Assembly (NCBI GenBank): GCA_030620095.1
Contig: JAUTXW010003406.1
Coordinates: forward strand, 62,001 to 126,000
Length of the DNA: 64,000 nt
Source of the DNA: Kuschelorhynchus macadamiae
Lineage: Eukaryota > Arthropoda > Insecta > Coleoptera > Curculionidae
Reading direction: 5' to 3'
Part shown: positions 1 to 17,232 of the stretch, piece after piece
Layout: each line of letters begins with the position of its first letter
How positions within the stretch are numbered: the first letter of the stretch is position 1
Program-made: the position numbers and the translations under genes
The notes under the pieces: model-generated
Databases searched by the model: none
What the model was told of the DNA's origin: nothing
The model's input: only the letters and a program-made list of their open reading frames with translations

Positions 1-281
1 ATGCTTGTACCACCCCCTCTTGTTTTTCTACAGTCATGCACCGCTGTGTATGACGGCAATATAAATAGATCCAATTCATTTGGGTACAACCAAGTTTCTG
101 TTAATATTATTAAGTGTATGGTTTCTTTATTTGTATTAATTATGTCATATAAATCAACAATCTTGTTCCTTAAACTTCTTACATTAATATACAAAATAGT
201 TAGATCTTCTATAACAGCCATTTTTAAAAGAAAATAGTTTTTTTACATACAAACATATATTAATTAATATCTATTTAAGTC
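1..281. other. AT-rich flank, no gene recognised
   Basis: The frame open from the first base (78 codons) has no recognisable motif. The stretch lies on the 3' side of the ORF1-like gene that reads leftwards from 1197; no reverse-transcriptase ORF is visible in it, so any LINE body would lie outside the window or be lost. Confidence 0.4.
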
Positions 282-1197
282 TCATACCAAACACGCTTGT
301 ACAAAATCGTTTTCAGTCTTTATTTGTATTGCCCTATCATTGTCGTGTTTCTTTAAATAAATTTTACCATTTTTAACATAAGCAGCCTTCACCACGTTTT
401 GCTTCTTCAGTTCCCTTGCTTTTTTAAAGAGAAGCTGGTTTATGCTGGTCAGATCCTCATTGAAAAAGATGTTCTTGATTCCGCCCTGTAGTCCACACTC
501 ATTTAATTTAATTCCACGAAGTTCTTTGACTTTTGCTAAAATTTTATGCCTTGTTTCCATATCTCGTAGCTTCAGTATCAGAGGAGCATTTACCTTAGTT
601 GACATTCTGTAAACTTCCTGTATGTCTTCATCACTTGCTTCTAGTTTTAATGCCTTTAACACCATTTTAATACATTCCTTGGGTTCTACTTGTTGTTTGG
701 GTATTCCAGCAATTACAATGTTCTTTTCCTTTTCCCTTTGTTCAATAATGTTTATTTTGTTTTCAATTCTCTCTAATTTTTGTTTCAGTGCACTATTTTC
801 ATCTCGTAGCCGTTTCATTTCCTTCAGCGTTTTTTGCAACTCCTTTTTTTGTTCATCAAAACAATCCGACATAAATTTCATTGTTTTTTTAATTTCACTC
901 AGCTCACCTTCCAGAGTTTTCTTGAAGGAGCTTAGAAGTTCCTTGAACATTTTCTCAAGGAGGTTTTTCATCCATTTCGTCGCAAATTTCGTCTGTAACC
1001 TCACTTTTTGACCGCCGCCGGCAACATGTGACAATATTATCCTTGTTTGCTGCTCCTGCCTGTATCCCACAGCTGGGGTGGAAGCTGGTACCACAAACTC
1101 CACAATCAAGTGAGGAAATCACTTTTTTTTTGCAGAATTTACAATTTTTTTGTGAATTTTTTGGAAGTGCTAAAATTTGTTTGTTTACTGTTGACAT
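282..1197 (-). pseudogene. LINE ORF1-like protein: PHD finger, coiled coil, FP25K-like C-terminal domain (frameshifted)
   Basis: Two minus-strand frames make one protein. The first (ATG at 1197) carries a PHD-type zinc-finger pattern (CKFC, CGVCGTSFHPSC, then CC) and runs to a stop near 957. Homologous reading continues in the frame that stops at 282. That part has a long charged coiled coil (about residues 50-125 of that frame), then the motif EKNIVIAGIP and a basic domain typical of the FP25K-like/LINE ORF1 group in insects. In that group such proteins are nucleic-acid-binding, gag-like factors; that role is inferred here. The overlap of the frames around 960-1020 indicates a frameshift or an unrecognised intron. 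No RT is adjacent, so it may be a 5' fragment. A host PHD protein is less likely because the coiled coil plus IVI-G-P motif is repeat-associated. Confidence 0.6.
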
Positions 1198-1225
1198 AAC
1201 CTCTGTTTACTGTTGACATAACCTC
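1182..1225. repeat. 22-bp tandem duplication over the ORF1 start
   Basis: Two back-to-back 22-bp units (1182-1203, 1204-1225) cover the ATG of the ORF1-like gene. The duplicate places a second ATG 22 bp upstream, out of frame with the first. Confidence 0.8.
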
Positions 1226-1304
1226 AACTGACTGGGTTACGGTCTACATCACACGTGGAAACCCATTTTAACATAGGGTCACGGTTCGGCGAGCACAAGT
1301 CGGG

Positions 1305-1368
1305 TATAAAAGCCCGCCTGAATATCTCCGAGCTCATTCAGTGTTCAGATCCCGTGGAGTACGGATCC
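1305..1368 (+). promoter_or_regulatory. TATA + Inr + DPE core promoter
   Basis: TATAAAA at 1305-1311 lies 31 bp upstream of A1336 in TCATTC (1334-1339), an exact match to the arthropod initiator TCAKTY. GGATCC at 1363-1368 falls exactly at +28 to +33 and matches 5 of 6 positions of the DPE consensus RGWYVT. All three elements at canonical spacing are characteristic of arthropod Pol II promoters and common in retroelements. It points right, away from the ORF1-like gene; the transcript would run straight into the hammerhead-like motif at 1365-1407. No long ORF follows. Confidence 0.6.
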
Positions 1369-1407
1369 CTGAAGGTGCCTCGTGCAATCGAAGGCGAAAC
1401 GTCGGAT
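1365..1407 (+). ncRNA. hammerhead-ribozyme-like motif (degenerate core)
   Basis: ATCC (1365-1368) can pair with GGAT (1404-1407) as stem I. CTGAAGG (core CUGANGA with the last A changed to G) is followed by a GCCT/AGGC stem II, then GAAA, a palindromic CG and TC. This is the layout of minimal hammerheads in Penelope-like elements. The changed core base suggests it is inactive. Confidence 0.4.
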
Positions 1408-1994
1408 AGTAATTCCAATTTGACACGGTCTAATCCAAAGAACCATGATTTATTAATTAGATATATATCTATATAAAAAAAGAAAGTGACTGATAGTAAG
1501 TACGGCACCGAAACAGTAATAACACTAATCAGTTATTTATTATTTTTGATCAGTCCGTACACATTATTAATTATTTACACTTAGCATGGGAAAACACGAA
1601 GAAAATAAAGTATCATTCTGTCTGATTCGTTGAAGACGGTACATCAGAGAAGCCAAAAAACACTTACTATAAGTGCCGATCCTTATTTAAGCAATAACAA
1701 CAAGCAAAATTTACCCATGTCAACGATAGGGACTATAACATAATGTACCTGTACAGCGAGGTGAATACACTTTTTAGTGGGAGCAATGCACTTTTTTCGA
1801 ACAGTTAAAGTTTCAAAAAAATCGATCTTACAGTCAATTGTCAACTGGGCACTCGATGTATCTCTTTTTGTCCACTTAATTTGCATATAAGGGACACGTC
1901 TATGTGAACGTTGAGTCAACCCAAACTTTTGATTGTCGTCTGGGTAAATATCAGATTCGTGTGGATACGAGGAGGGTATAAAGTCGCATTTATA
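1408..1994. other. no gene seen
   Basis: AT-rich sequence. The minus-strand frame at 1683-1919 (78 codons) has no recognisable motif. Confidence 0.4.
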
Positions 1995-2119
1995 CAGAGT
2001 GTCTTATAACAGATAGAGGAAAAATTTAAAGAAAAATATGTCTCCCTTTTGAAGTTGTTTTTTAATTTATACAAAGTGTTGCAATTTTTCTGGGCTGCTA
2101 TTTTGAATAGAACACCCTA
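1995..2119. repeat. ITm transposon terminal repeat (left end of the 2.6 kb copy)
   Basis: The sequence starts TA-CAGAGTGTC at 1995 and has an opposite half-site, AACACCCTATATATTATTA, about 115 bp inside. The half-site and its context resemble the terminal repeat of element G (46647). It probably ends the degraded transposon that carries the pseudogene at 2647-3694. Confidence 0.5.
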
Positions 2120-2646
2120 TATATTATTACATATTATGATAGTGCCTTTAACGATGGGTTATATGTGTCTGTAATGCCACGTTTCGGACTTATTGGAATT
2201 TTTCTTCACTTTTTATCTATTTTAAAATTAACAAAATTAAATTGGATTTAAACTTTTTAAAATTTTGCTAGAGCCAAAAAAAAAGAAAAAAGATAAAAGT
2301 AAACTCTATTTACAGAGTAAAATTTACAATGCGGTCATATTTCGCGTATCGTATTTCTTAAATATATTTAAAAGTAACATCCATGTTATATTAAATTCGA
2401 AACATATGAAACAACGATTTCAACGATATACAGAGAGGAGAGAGGAGAAAAGTCTGCAACTAGCTTTTCCTAATTTGGTTAATTTTGCTATAGAGGGGGA
2501 CACATTTTAAGCATATTTTTCAACCTGCATTTTCAATTTATTTGTGTTTTAGTGGTTGTTGTTTTACTGAAATCATTTAAATTTTAAATAATTAGACTTT
2601 AAAAATGTTTCCTTGTATCTGTGTTTACTTGTTCTATTTTAAAAAA

Positions 2647-3694
2647 TGACTCAATATTCAAGTCAAGAGCTGCTAAATTTGTATAACACTTACTTTGAAA
2701 ATAGTAAAAGTCCAGCACTTGCATTAGAAGATTATCGCCGAATATTTCCCATGGCAAGGATCCCAAAAACCAAATTTTTGACAACATTTGTAGTGATTTA
2801 TCAACTCATGGAGTTTTGAAATACTGAAAAAGGGGAAAAGCCCGTTCAGTCGTCTCTGAAGATTTTCAAATGGAGGTTTTATTATATTTCATTGAATATC
2901 CTACCAACTCTTTAAGAGATGCACAGGGATTTGAATTTTTCCATGACCAGCATACATCGAGTATAAAAAGAAAACAAAATATCCCCATATACATTTCTTC
3001 CAGTAGAATTTTTAAGTGAAGCTGACAGACTGGATTTTTGTATGCAATTGATGCAGCAGAGAGGGATTTTAAATAAAATCCATTGGACAGACGACGCGAT
3101 ATTTTCCATTGCAGGTGCGCATAACAAAAAAAAATACTCACTGCTATTCTGAGACAAATAAACATTTGGTAAAGTAAATTAAAAGGCAAGGACATCGAAG
3201 TGTTAAAGTGTGGTGTGGTATTATAAACGACCGCATAATAGGACCTGTGTTTTTTGACCAATATTTGAATACACAAACATTTTTAAACCTTTTAAGAAAT
3301 CAAATTATAGAAAAACTCAATGATCTTCTGGAACATACTCGTGTGGACTTGCTATATCAACAAGATAATGCTCCATAACACTGTGGAGAAGATATAGCAG
3401 CATTTTTAAACGCAGTAATTTAATTTAAGCATATATAATACCAGTGAGATTCCATGTCCGCCGCAAAGTCCCGATTTGACACCCTCGGATTATTTTTTAT
3501 GGGACTTAAAGATAAGAGTGCATAAAAGTCGAGACAATTATTCTGTAGATGAATTAAAACAAAAAATTCCTGAAGAAATTATTAGTCTTAATAATAGTGA
3601 CGCCGTCCGAAATGCTGTGGCAAAAACATTCAAGTGCGATATACACTGGGTATAGCAGAAAGCGGACAGTATGTGGAAAATCAATTAAATAGTC
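2647..3694 (+). pseudogene. ITm (DD40D-type) transposase, heavily degraded
   Basis: The reading opens MTQYSSQELLNLYNTYF and continues KSPALALEDYRRIFP, closely matching the start of the element G transposase at 47720. Further down, in shifting frames, are TDDAIFSIAG (first catalytic Asp region), GHRSVKVWCGIINDRIIGPV, and YQQDNAP (second catalytic Asp), followed by a stop. The third block is scrambled (CGCCGCAAAGTCCCGATTTG at about 3460). Several stops and frameshifts make it non-functional. The 520 bp before it (2120-2646) are untranslated transposon sequence. A second copy of the 3330-3476 segment sits at the very end of the window, from about 63838. Confidence 0.75.
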
Positions 3695-3817
3695 ATTTGT
3701 TTTAAATTTTTCCTGTTTTTTTGTATTTCGATGTTGTTATATTATTATTTGTTGTTATATGTTGTTTATTTTGATAGCTATGTTACTCAAGAAGTTTGAA
3801 GAATGTATATATATATA

Positions 3818-6059
<2,242 letters not shown>

Positions 6060-6079
6060 AAGTATGTATTTTATAATAA

Positions 6080-6275
6080 TTTGTATAAATAAAAAACATA
6101 GTGGATGGTCCATTTAAAAAAATCGACTTTTTTCATTTTAAAAAGATAGAGGATTAATTTCGTAGAATGTCCATCCTGTATAAACGTGGACAAAAAATAA
6201 CCTTAATTATCTATACAGCATGTCCCTTTTAAAATTTTATAGGTGATGTCGTCCCAGCAAAATTGGGACACCCTG
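6080..6275. repeat. solo terminal repeat of the family at the window's right end
   Basis: Read in reverse, it starts CAGGGTGTCCCAATTTTGCT and goes on to match 63494-63855 base for base in several blocks (first 55 bp; TTGTCCAC and the following 80 bp), with an internal deletion. It ends at TA (6276-6277). Confidence 0.75.
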
Positions 6276-6305
6276 TATACATGGAGACATTATATTTTAA
6301 AAGTT

Positions 6306-6889
6306 GTTTTGTTAACATCAAATTGTTTTATTTATATATTTAGAGCTTCCCCTTAATCCAAATTTATGTGTTTACCTAGAGGAAGGATTTATTTTTATTT
6401 AGGACTATTTTTTTTTTAAATAGAAGAAATACTAGTCTCGGTCTCAGACAAATAGTGTTACGTAATCTAAACGAGCCCTGTATATTAAAATTAAAAACGA
6501 CTACACATTTTAGCGTTAGTGTCATTTGTAAAATATGTAGTCCTTTTTAATTTAAACATACAGTGCCCGTTTAGATTTAAGGTCTGATGATGACCGGAAA
6601 ATCGAAACACGTGTAGGGTTTTAAATATTTTTTTGACGTAAAATTATTTGTCTGAGACCGAGACTAGTGGACTAGTGTCTTTTCTAATTTTAAGACCATT
6701 GTAATTATTCGTAAAAAACATAGGTGGGACAATAATAAAGCAATACAAATATGCATGAGCTTCGTGATATGTAATATTGCTTTATTGTTTTGTTGTTTAT
6801 TAACATCAACTTGTTTTATTCCTTAATTTAGGGCTTCTTCTTAATCCAAATTTGTGTGTAGGTAAAAAAGATTTATTTTTATTTAGGAC
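6306..6889. repeat. inverted-repeat insertion between 100-bp direct repeats
   Basis: Segments 6306-6405 and 6790-6889 are direct repeats, roughly 80% alike by eye (shared block CTTAATCCAAATTT and the end ATTTATTTTTATTTAGGAC). Between them, 6431-6460 (CTAGTCTCGGTCTCAGAC...) is the inverse of 6638-6668, and 6461-6520 is inverse to about 6535-6580. A hammerhead-like motif lies at 6584. The layout (direct repeats plus inverted arm plus hammerhead) is that of Penelope-like termini. Confidence 0.55.
6584..6614 (+). ncRNA. hammerhead-ribozyme-like motif
   Basis: Perfect core CTGATGA (6584-6590), a short putative stem II closing with GA/TC, then GAAA, the palindrome CACGTG and TA. The palindromic stem III fits minimal dimeric hammerheads of Penelope-like elements. 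Stem I pairing is weak here. Confidence 0.45.
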
Positions 6890-8289
6890 AACAACAACAG
6901 TTTATTGTTGGTTGACTGACATACCTAAAATAAAACTCAGTTTTTATTATTCTATAAGCTGTCAAGTACATAAATGATTTTAACTGAGTTTTTTTGCTAA
7001 TATATTAACAATATTGATAAATATCCTAAAATCTAAAAGTAAAACAATATAACTTATAAAAGAATTCTTTTCAATTTTTTGTATTCACCATTTTTTTGCA
7101 CTCAGTTTATGCAAAAATACCGAAGAAAATTGAATCATTAAACCACTTACAAAATACGTTCAAGATCATTGATTTAAATTCACAATTATCGGGTAAAATT
7201 ATGGGGGTATTAAGCTGACTAACAAAATTTTCGTACTAATAAAAAGTATGCCAAGTTTACTTGGATTATGTTAATTCGCAAAAAAACAAATGCAGGCTAT
7301 TATTGCCTTATTACTAATAGTTATTGAGTCCGACAAAAAATATGCATTAATAATCGAGGACCACATCTTCGGCAAAAAAAAAATCTCGTAAAAACTTGCA
7401 TCATCATTTTTGTGTGAAGTGTCTGCGTCTCACTGAGAAGAACAATAAACCTGATCATTTAGTTCCTCGTGATTTTCGTATCTTCTTTTTCTAGAGGTTT
7501 TATGCACATCTTTTGTTGTCCTGGCATTTAAATACGTGGCAACGTTAAAAAAGGTTTAAGTTACATAATTGTTTGTTTTTATAGATTTTACTAATCATCA
7601 AAGCTACAGTAACTTTAAGCAATTTATTTTCATTGTTGCCTTCAAACCAATTTACGAAGAAAGTAAAAAACATGGGAAGCTGATGATGTAGCGTGCCTAA
7701 TATGTCATACTTTTACAACTCATATTGAATGCGGATTGTTATTTTGCATGATTTATAGCCCAACATTATGCAATTGGGTATATGTATCTAATAATCACTT
7801 GTTAATAATTTCTTCAGACGAAATTTCTCTTATTGATGGTTATTTGAAGAGATCTGAAGATTATACAGCATTATAAGGACTGTTAGGTAACATAAGAACT
7901 ATTTTTCTGAACAAGGTGTAATGAAATTCATGGTTCTTGACGATGATCCGTTAATTTTTATTAAATATATATAATTTTTATCAAATTTTCACTATTACTT
8001 ATTACACACAACATGTTATGTTTGTTATATCTCCGCTTTCTCAGGTATTAAACCAAGAAGGATTTGAAGAGTTTCTTCGGAATTTATAGGAAGTCTGTGT
8101 CTTTTAGTTTGTAAAAGAGTGGCTTATATTATTATTGTATAATATGTCTTATTATACAATGATGTTATTTTTTAAAGTTAAGTTATACAGTGAAAACCTG
8201 AAGTCTGTCGTTCCTCCTCTAAATTTTTAACAATATTGCTACCAAATTTAAAAAAGGGTCAAAATTCCTGGGGATGGTTTAATTTTCAA
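6890..8289. other. no gene seen
   Basis: About 1.4 kb of AT-rich sequence with no ORF of note and no terminal repeat that I can match. Confidence 0.4.
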
Positions 8290-8722
8290 TATTATTAACT
8301 GACTTCAAAAAAGAAGGAGTTATTAATTCGATCCTATGTATTTTTTACGTTCAGGATGTCATCGGGAGTGGTCCCATAGCAAGTTTATTGAAAAAATATT
8401 TAAAATGGCGGATTGACGCCATTTCGAACGGTTTTCTCGATATTATATTGAACAATATACGAATTTACTAATGCATTCACCATTCTGTCAGGAAGAAAAA
8501 GTATGTATGTTACCATTCTACCCGACTTCAAAAATGGAGGAGGTTATTAATTCAATCCCATGTATTTTTTTATGTATGTACATCGATTACTCCGCGACGG
8601 TTTGACCAATTCGGATGAATATTTCAGGGAATATATAGGATGTTACCGGAGTGGGCCTGTAGCAAGTATGTTCAAAAAATGTTTAAAATGGCGTAATTAC
8701 GCCATTTCGAACGGTTTTCACT
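8290..8722. repeat. imperfect direct repeat pair (GACTTCAAAAA-type repeat)
   Basis: 8290-8440 and 8521-8722 share the order GACTTCAAAAA, GGAG-TTATTAATTC, ATCC-ATGTATTTTTT, GGAGTGG and GCCATTTCGAACGGTTTTC. The second copy carries about 50 extra bases (ATCGATTACTCCGCGACGG). It is a dispersed repeat; the 61-codon ORF inside is not convincing. Confidence 0.65.
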
Positions 8723-13118
<4,396 letters not shown>

Positions 13119-13384
13119 TATTTTTGTTATTATTCAACCGATTTTAACAAACTCTTTTTTTCCTGATGGGTCAGTCCTTCTACTTTCTGAAGCCCTAGGC
13201 AGAGTTGAAAATTTTGTCGAATTCTACGGGGAAAACTAAAAATTACGTGAGCATGTAAATAAACCAAAATGTAATATGACTGCCAAAAAGAGACGGGCCC
13301 TGCAGATTTTATTTTTTCATATGCTACGGATACGTAAAGGTTTACTGTATCACATCACCAATTTTGAAACTTTAATTTTTAATA

Positions 13385-14912
13385 CAGGGTGAATAAAAAG
13401 ATATAAACTTTAAACCATATCGTAGAAATATGGTTAATTAAAAATACACTTAGTCATTGAATATTTTTGAATACCTAGATATGTACTGCTAATTTTAATT
13501 TCTTTAAACAGTGTTGCCAAGTTCAATTATTTACTAGCTAATTTTAGAGCAATTGTATGCCATTGCAAGGTTTGACACTTGGAGGCTTAATACAGAGTAG
13601 ATGAAATTCTGTAAGGTCCAAAAACACACAGTTACAGATTTTTTAGAGATGTTACCCATTAAAACAAAACATTAATACACAGTTAATGTAAATGAGTTTT
13701 TATTGCCAAACACAAAGTGACAACAAGGCGACAAAAAAGAGTAAAAAAGAAATGCGAAAAAATAAAACGACAACGTAACACATAAACTTAATAGTCTGTT
13801 AGCCCTCCAACGGTTCTAATTCATTGCTCAATTCTTCTTGGCATGCTTTCAATTAGGTTGTGTTTATGGTCGTGTGGAATTGTATTCCATTCCTACACAG
13901 CGTCTTCAATAAAGTTGAGAACACCTGCTAGAAATTCATTTCTTTTCCTTACACGCCTTCTCAATATATTGCAAGAATTTTCGACTGGATTTAAGCCCAA
14001 ATATCATCCATGAATAAAAAGTTTGGACCTACAGCACCACGCCACATGCGAACAACAGGGTCCAGGATATGTTATATGTAAATTTGACCAGTCATCGTTC
14101 TGGGTATAGATATCAAGAATATTTTATTATTCCACATTATCCCACCCAAAACAAGGTGGTACCGCCTTAATATGGTAGCACTTCTCTATAGTTGGCAGCT
14201 CTGGCTTCTCGTCCTGGAACTCGCCAAACGTGAACGGTCATCGGACATTCAACCAATTCTGGTTTCATAAAAAAACATTACATTTTTCCATTGATTGATG
14301 TTCCAATGGCGATGTTCGATACACCAATTTAACCTTGTCGGTTTCTGCAATTATGTAAGTTTGAGAACTCACAGGGGCCTTTTGTTTCTCAGCCCTATTT
14401 CATGTAGCCCTCATCGAAAGGTTTGAGTTGATACCTTGATGTGATGTGCTGCCAAAATGTGTTCTTTTAAACTCTTGATTGTTGTTGTTTGATTCCTCCT
14501 TCTAGGCATTTTTAATTAATTGTATTGTAGTTAAGTTGACAATATCAAAAAATTCACCATACAGGTTGATGGGTGGTTTATTGTTATATGAATAGTTGTT
14601 TATTTCGTTCGAAATCCGTGTGGGCAAATTTGGACATCATCATTTCATCCTGCCTGTATTATAACTACAAATATTTAAACGTTGTGATGGTATACAGTAG
14701 CTCTGAAATTAGCGTTTTTTACTTGATTCCTATACCAAGTAATAAAAAATAAAAATACAAATACATTATTAAATTTGATAACACTGTTTGGGGATGTTAA
14801 AGTTAGGAGTACAAATTTAGATATTCAAAAATGTATTCAATGACTAAGTGTGTTTGTAATCAACCATATTTCTAAGTTATTGTTTAAAGTGTAATTTTTT
14901 TTATTCACCCTG
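13385..14912. mobile_element. Tc1-like transposon K (1,528 bp)
   Basis: Ends CAGGGTGAATAAAA and TTATTCACCCTG, TA on both sides, inverted repeats of about 140 bp (13385-13525 against 14780-14912). It sits at the exact centre of inverted repeat J. It carries a minus-strand pseudogene. Confidence 0.85.
13788..14509 (-). pseudogene. Tc1-like (DD34E-type) transposase, degraded
   Basis: Opens MPRRRNQTTTIKSLKEHIL at 14509. In shifting frames follow WNINQWKNVMFFYETRIG (normally FSDET; the first Asp has become Tyr), MSDDRSR, and FLFMDD (second Asp region). LNPVENS with NILRRRVR then follows, where the Glu of NPVEN is the third catalytic residue. The end LIESMPRRIEQ, TVGGLTDY is a classic Tc1 C-terminus. 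The stretch between the second and third catalytic blocks is deleted and several stops are present, so it is dead. LNP-E rather than LTPLD separates it from the other ITm copies here. Confidence 0.75.
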
Positions 14913-15058
14913 TATTATAAATCGAAGTTTTAAACTTGGTGATGTGGTGAAGTGAAACTTTACGTATATGTAGCATATGAAAAAAATAAAACTGTATGCC
15001 CCTTCTCTTTTTGGCAGTCATATAAAGTTTTGGTTTATTTACAAGCTCACGTAACTTT

Positions 15059-16460
15059 CAGTGGCGGCTATTCAGGTGAAGTAAGTAAAGTGCTACTTCA
15101 CCAGGAAAAATAAACAAGCAAACATCTAACTATATTTATTATATATCTCTTAAAATTTTAGTTTACATTCATTTACTCACCTAATCGGTAAAAAATAAAC
15201 TGTACATCTCAAATAAATATTTTACTTGACTTGACTTGACAACTATGTTTAGTTTACGATTTTCCTACCATGTTGCCATGACAACGCGTACCCGATGACG
15301 TCGAGCCCAGCGCCATACAACGCTCTCGGTGAATTGCAGGCGCCGTACTCTACACCCACGTGTGGTTCAGTTTGCGGTGTTTGTTTACCGTTATTTTCGC
15401 GGATTTCGCTGCAAACGGTGACTTCCTTTGCAGTTAACTTGACTGTTTTGTGTTATATTTATTTATGGTGTAGTTACAACTTCAAATTCGAAGTTAGTAA
15501 ATGTGATTGTTCAAGACTGGAATAAATTAAAAGACGTCTTTGAATTTATTACAAACTGTGACAAATCTGATGAAAAATCAATCCGCCTTGCGAAAGGATT
15601 TTTAGGTGAGATGAACGATTTTTAATTCACGTTTCTGGCATTAGTGTTTAATGACATTTTCTCAATCATGGGCATACTATTTGATGTTCTTCAAAAAAAA
15701 TCGCATTGACTCATATTTGCGTATCCAATATAAAACGCTGTCGTGAGGCGCTCTGTAAAAAAAGAAAGGAACATTTTTTTAATACCATGTTTGATAAAGC
15801 AAACTCTATTACAGAAATAAATTATTACAAACGCGAGCTTGCTAAGCTTTCACCGGAAGAAATTAGGGCTAAGTATAGAACCCTTTTTTATGAAATATTG
15901 GATCATATTTTAATAGAAATGACACTACGATTTCAAAACTGTGAAAAACATGCATTTTCATGTTTGGCAGGTTCTGCTAAATTTTCCGAATATCGTTTAA
16001 ATTTTCCGACAGGCCCGTTTGAAAATTTGTTACAATTATATGGGGAAATATTTTCAAAAAGTCAACGACTTAAAAACGAGTTTGGTCTTATTTTTGCCAA
16101 TGAGAGTAATTGGAATATATAGCTGCAAGAGCAAGTGAAAAAAATTAATATAAATAAAAATATTTTTACCGAAGCATATAAATTGTTTTCCCTTATTTTG
16201 ACAATAACATCGACAAATGCTTCAGTGGAAAGAAGTTTTTCTTGCTTCAAATGTGTAAAAACTTATTTAAGAAATACAATATCTCAAGAAAGACTTACTT
16301 GTCTTGGCAATATTTCAATTCAAATTTCTGGAATAGATTAGAGCAACTCATCCATTTTATGAGGATGTTATAATAAAAAAAATTCTGGAAAAAAAATTAT
16401 TGCGATATTTTCTTGCTTCATTTGCACTTCAATTACTTTTTCACCCGCGAGCCGCCACTG
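15059..16460. mobile_element. hAT element 1 (1,402 bp) with perfect 8-bp target duplication
   Basis: Termini CAGTGGCGGCT and AGCCGCCACTG, flanked by identical GTAACTTT at 15051-15058 and 16461-16468. Removing it restores the right arm of inverted repeat J. It is an internally deleted copy carrying the C-terminal half of an hAT transposase. Confidence 0.95.
15480..16341 (+). pseudogene. hAT transposase, C-terminal half (ZMYM1-like type)
   Basis: Only the C-terminal half of the gene survives. The first block, in broken frames, reads VQDWNKLKDVFEFIT and FNDIFSIMGILFDVLQKK. A continuous 138-codon block follows (15706-16122, RAKYRTLFYEILDHI). After one stop (16120-16122) comes the hAT dimerisation domain in the same frame (16123-16341: ASVERSFSCF and TYLRNTISQERL). 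The catalytic N-terminal half, with BED/TTF finger and first acidic residues, is absent. The GC-richer 15240-15480 stretch may be 5' leader. The blocks match those of hAT element 2 (17.2-19.3 kb; cf. YRHLFYEIIDQI), so the two belong to related lineages though their termini differ. Confidence 0.8.
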
Positions 16461-16592
16461 GTAACTTTTAGTTTTCCTGGTTCAATACAACAACATTTTC
16501 AACTCTGCCTAGGGCTTCAGAAAGTAGAAGGGCTAACCAATCACAAAAAGAAACTTTGTTAAAATCGGTTGAATAACAACATAAATATACGC

Positions 16593-17180
16593 ATTTGAAA
16601 TTAACGTTAAAAATCAGTGATGTGTTATAAGTGTTGACTACTGTATTTTCGAAAAAGTCCAGTATGGCGGAACGATATGGCGGCCTAGCGAATTTTTAAA
16701 AAATTATTACTAAAAACAAATTATCTAATTTACCTCAAATTTTACACAAAAGAATTAACGAATCGAAGACAGCGAAACAAAAAGGCGACCTATTAAATTA
16801 TTTAAAGAATAACCCTGAAAAACTATTTAACTACTTTATCATTAAGTGTGATAAACAGATAAACTTGTAAAATTGTGATACAAATTCAAGACGGTGAAAC
16901 AAAATGGCGGCCAAATAAAATGTCTCAAAAAATCTTCTAATTCAATTGATTTGACTTGCAGCAAAATTGAATGTGATACAGGGAACAACTGGTACGAATT
17001 TAACATGACGGTACAAATTAGCGGTTTTAAAAAAATCAAAACTTCTTATTCAATTTAATTTAAGTTATGTCCAAAAATGTGTGGTATAGGTAAAAACTGG
17101 TAAACTATTGATGCGAATCCAATATAGTCAAACCAAATGGTGACCAATAAATCCTCCTAATCCCCTAAAATTGCTATATA
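16593..17180 (+). repeat. dispersed repeat with recurrent AAAATGGCGGCC
   Basis: Units of roughly 130-220 bp each carry ATGGCGGCC or a near match (16675, 16902, about 17130). The same repeat occurs inverted at 29.2-29.8 kb and forward at 34.7-35.0 and 37.2-37.9 kb. Confidence 0.65.
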
Positions 17181-17232
17181 AAATCCCCTAAATCCAACCA
17201 GTTTCAGAGATTATTTTCCTATAACTAGGTAC

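Larger units (their letters stand above)
13119..16592. repeat. long inverted repeat J, centre and right arm both invaded
   Basis: Left arm 13119-13384 is the inverse of 14913-15058 plus 16469-16592. Matching blocks include CTGAAGCCCTAGGCAGAGTTG against CAACTCTGCCTAGGGCTTCAG, and ACCAATTTTGAAACTT against its partner in the right arm. The arms meet at a TA now occupied by a Tc1-like element (13385-14912); an hAT element interrupts the right arm (15059-16460). Confidence 0.8.

Noticed and set aside
622..1011. Plus-strand ORF of 129 codons
   Set aside because: Shadow of the ORF1-like gene on the minus strand; hydrophobic low-complexity composition caused by the antisense of a coiled coil.
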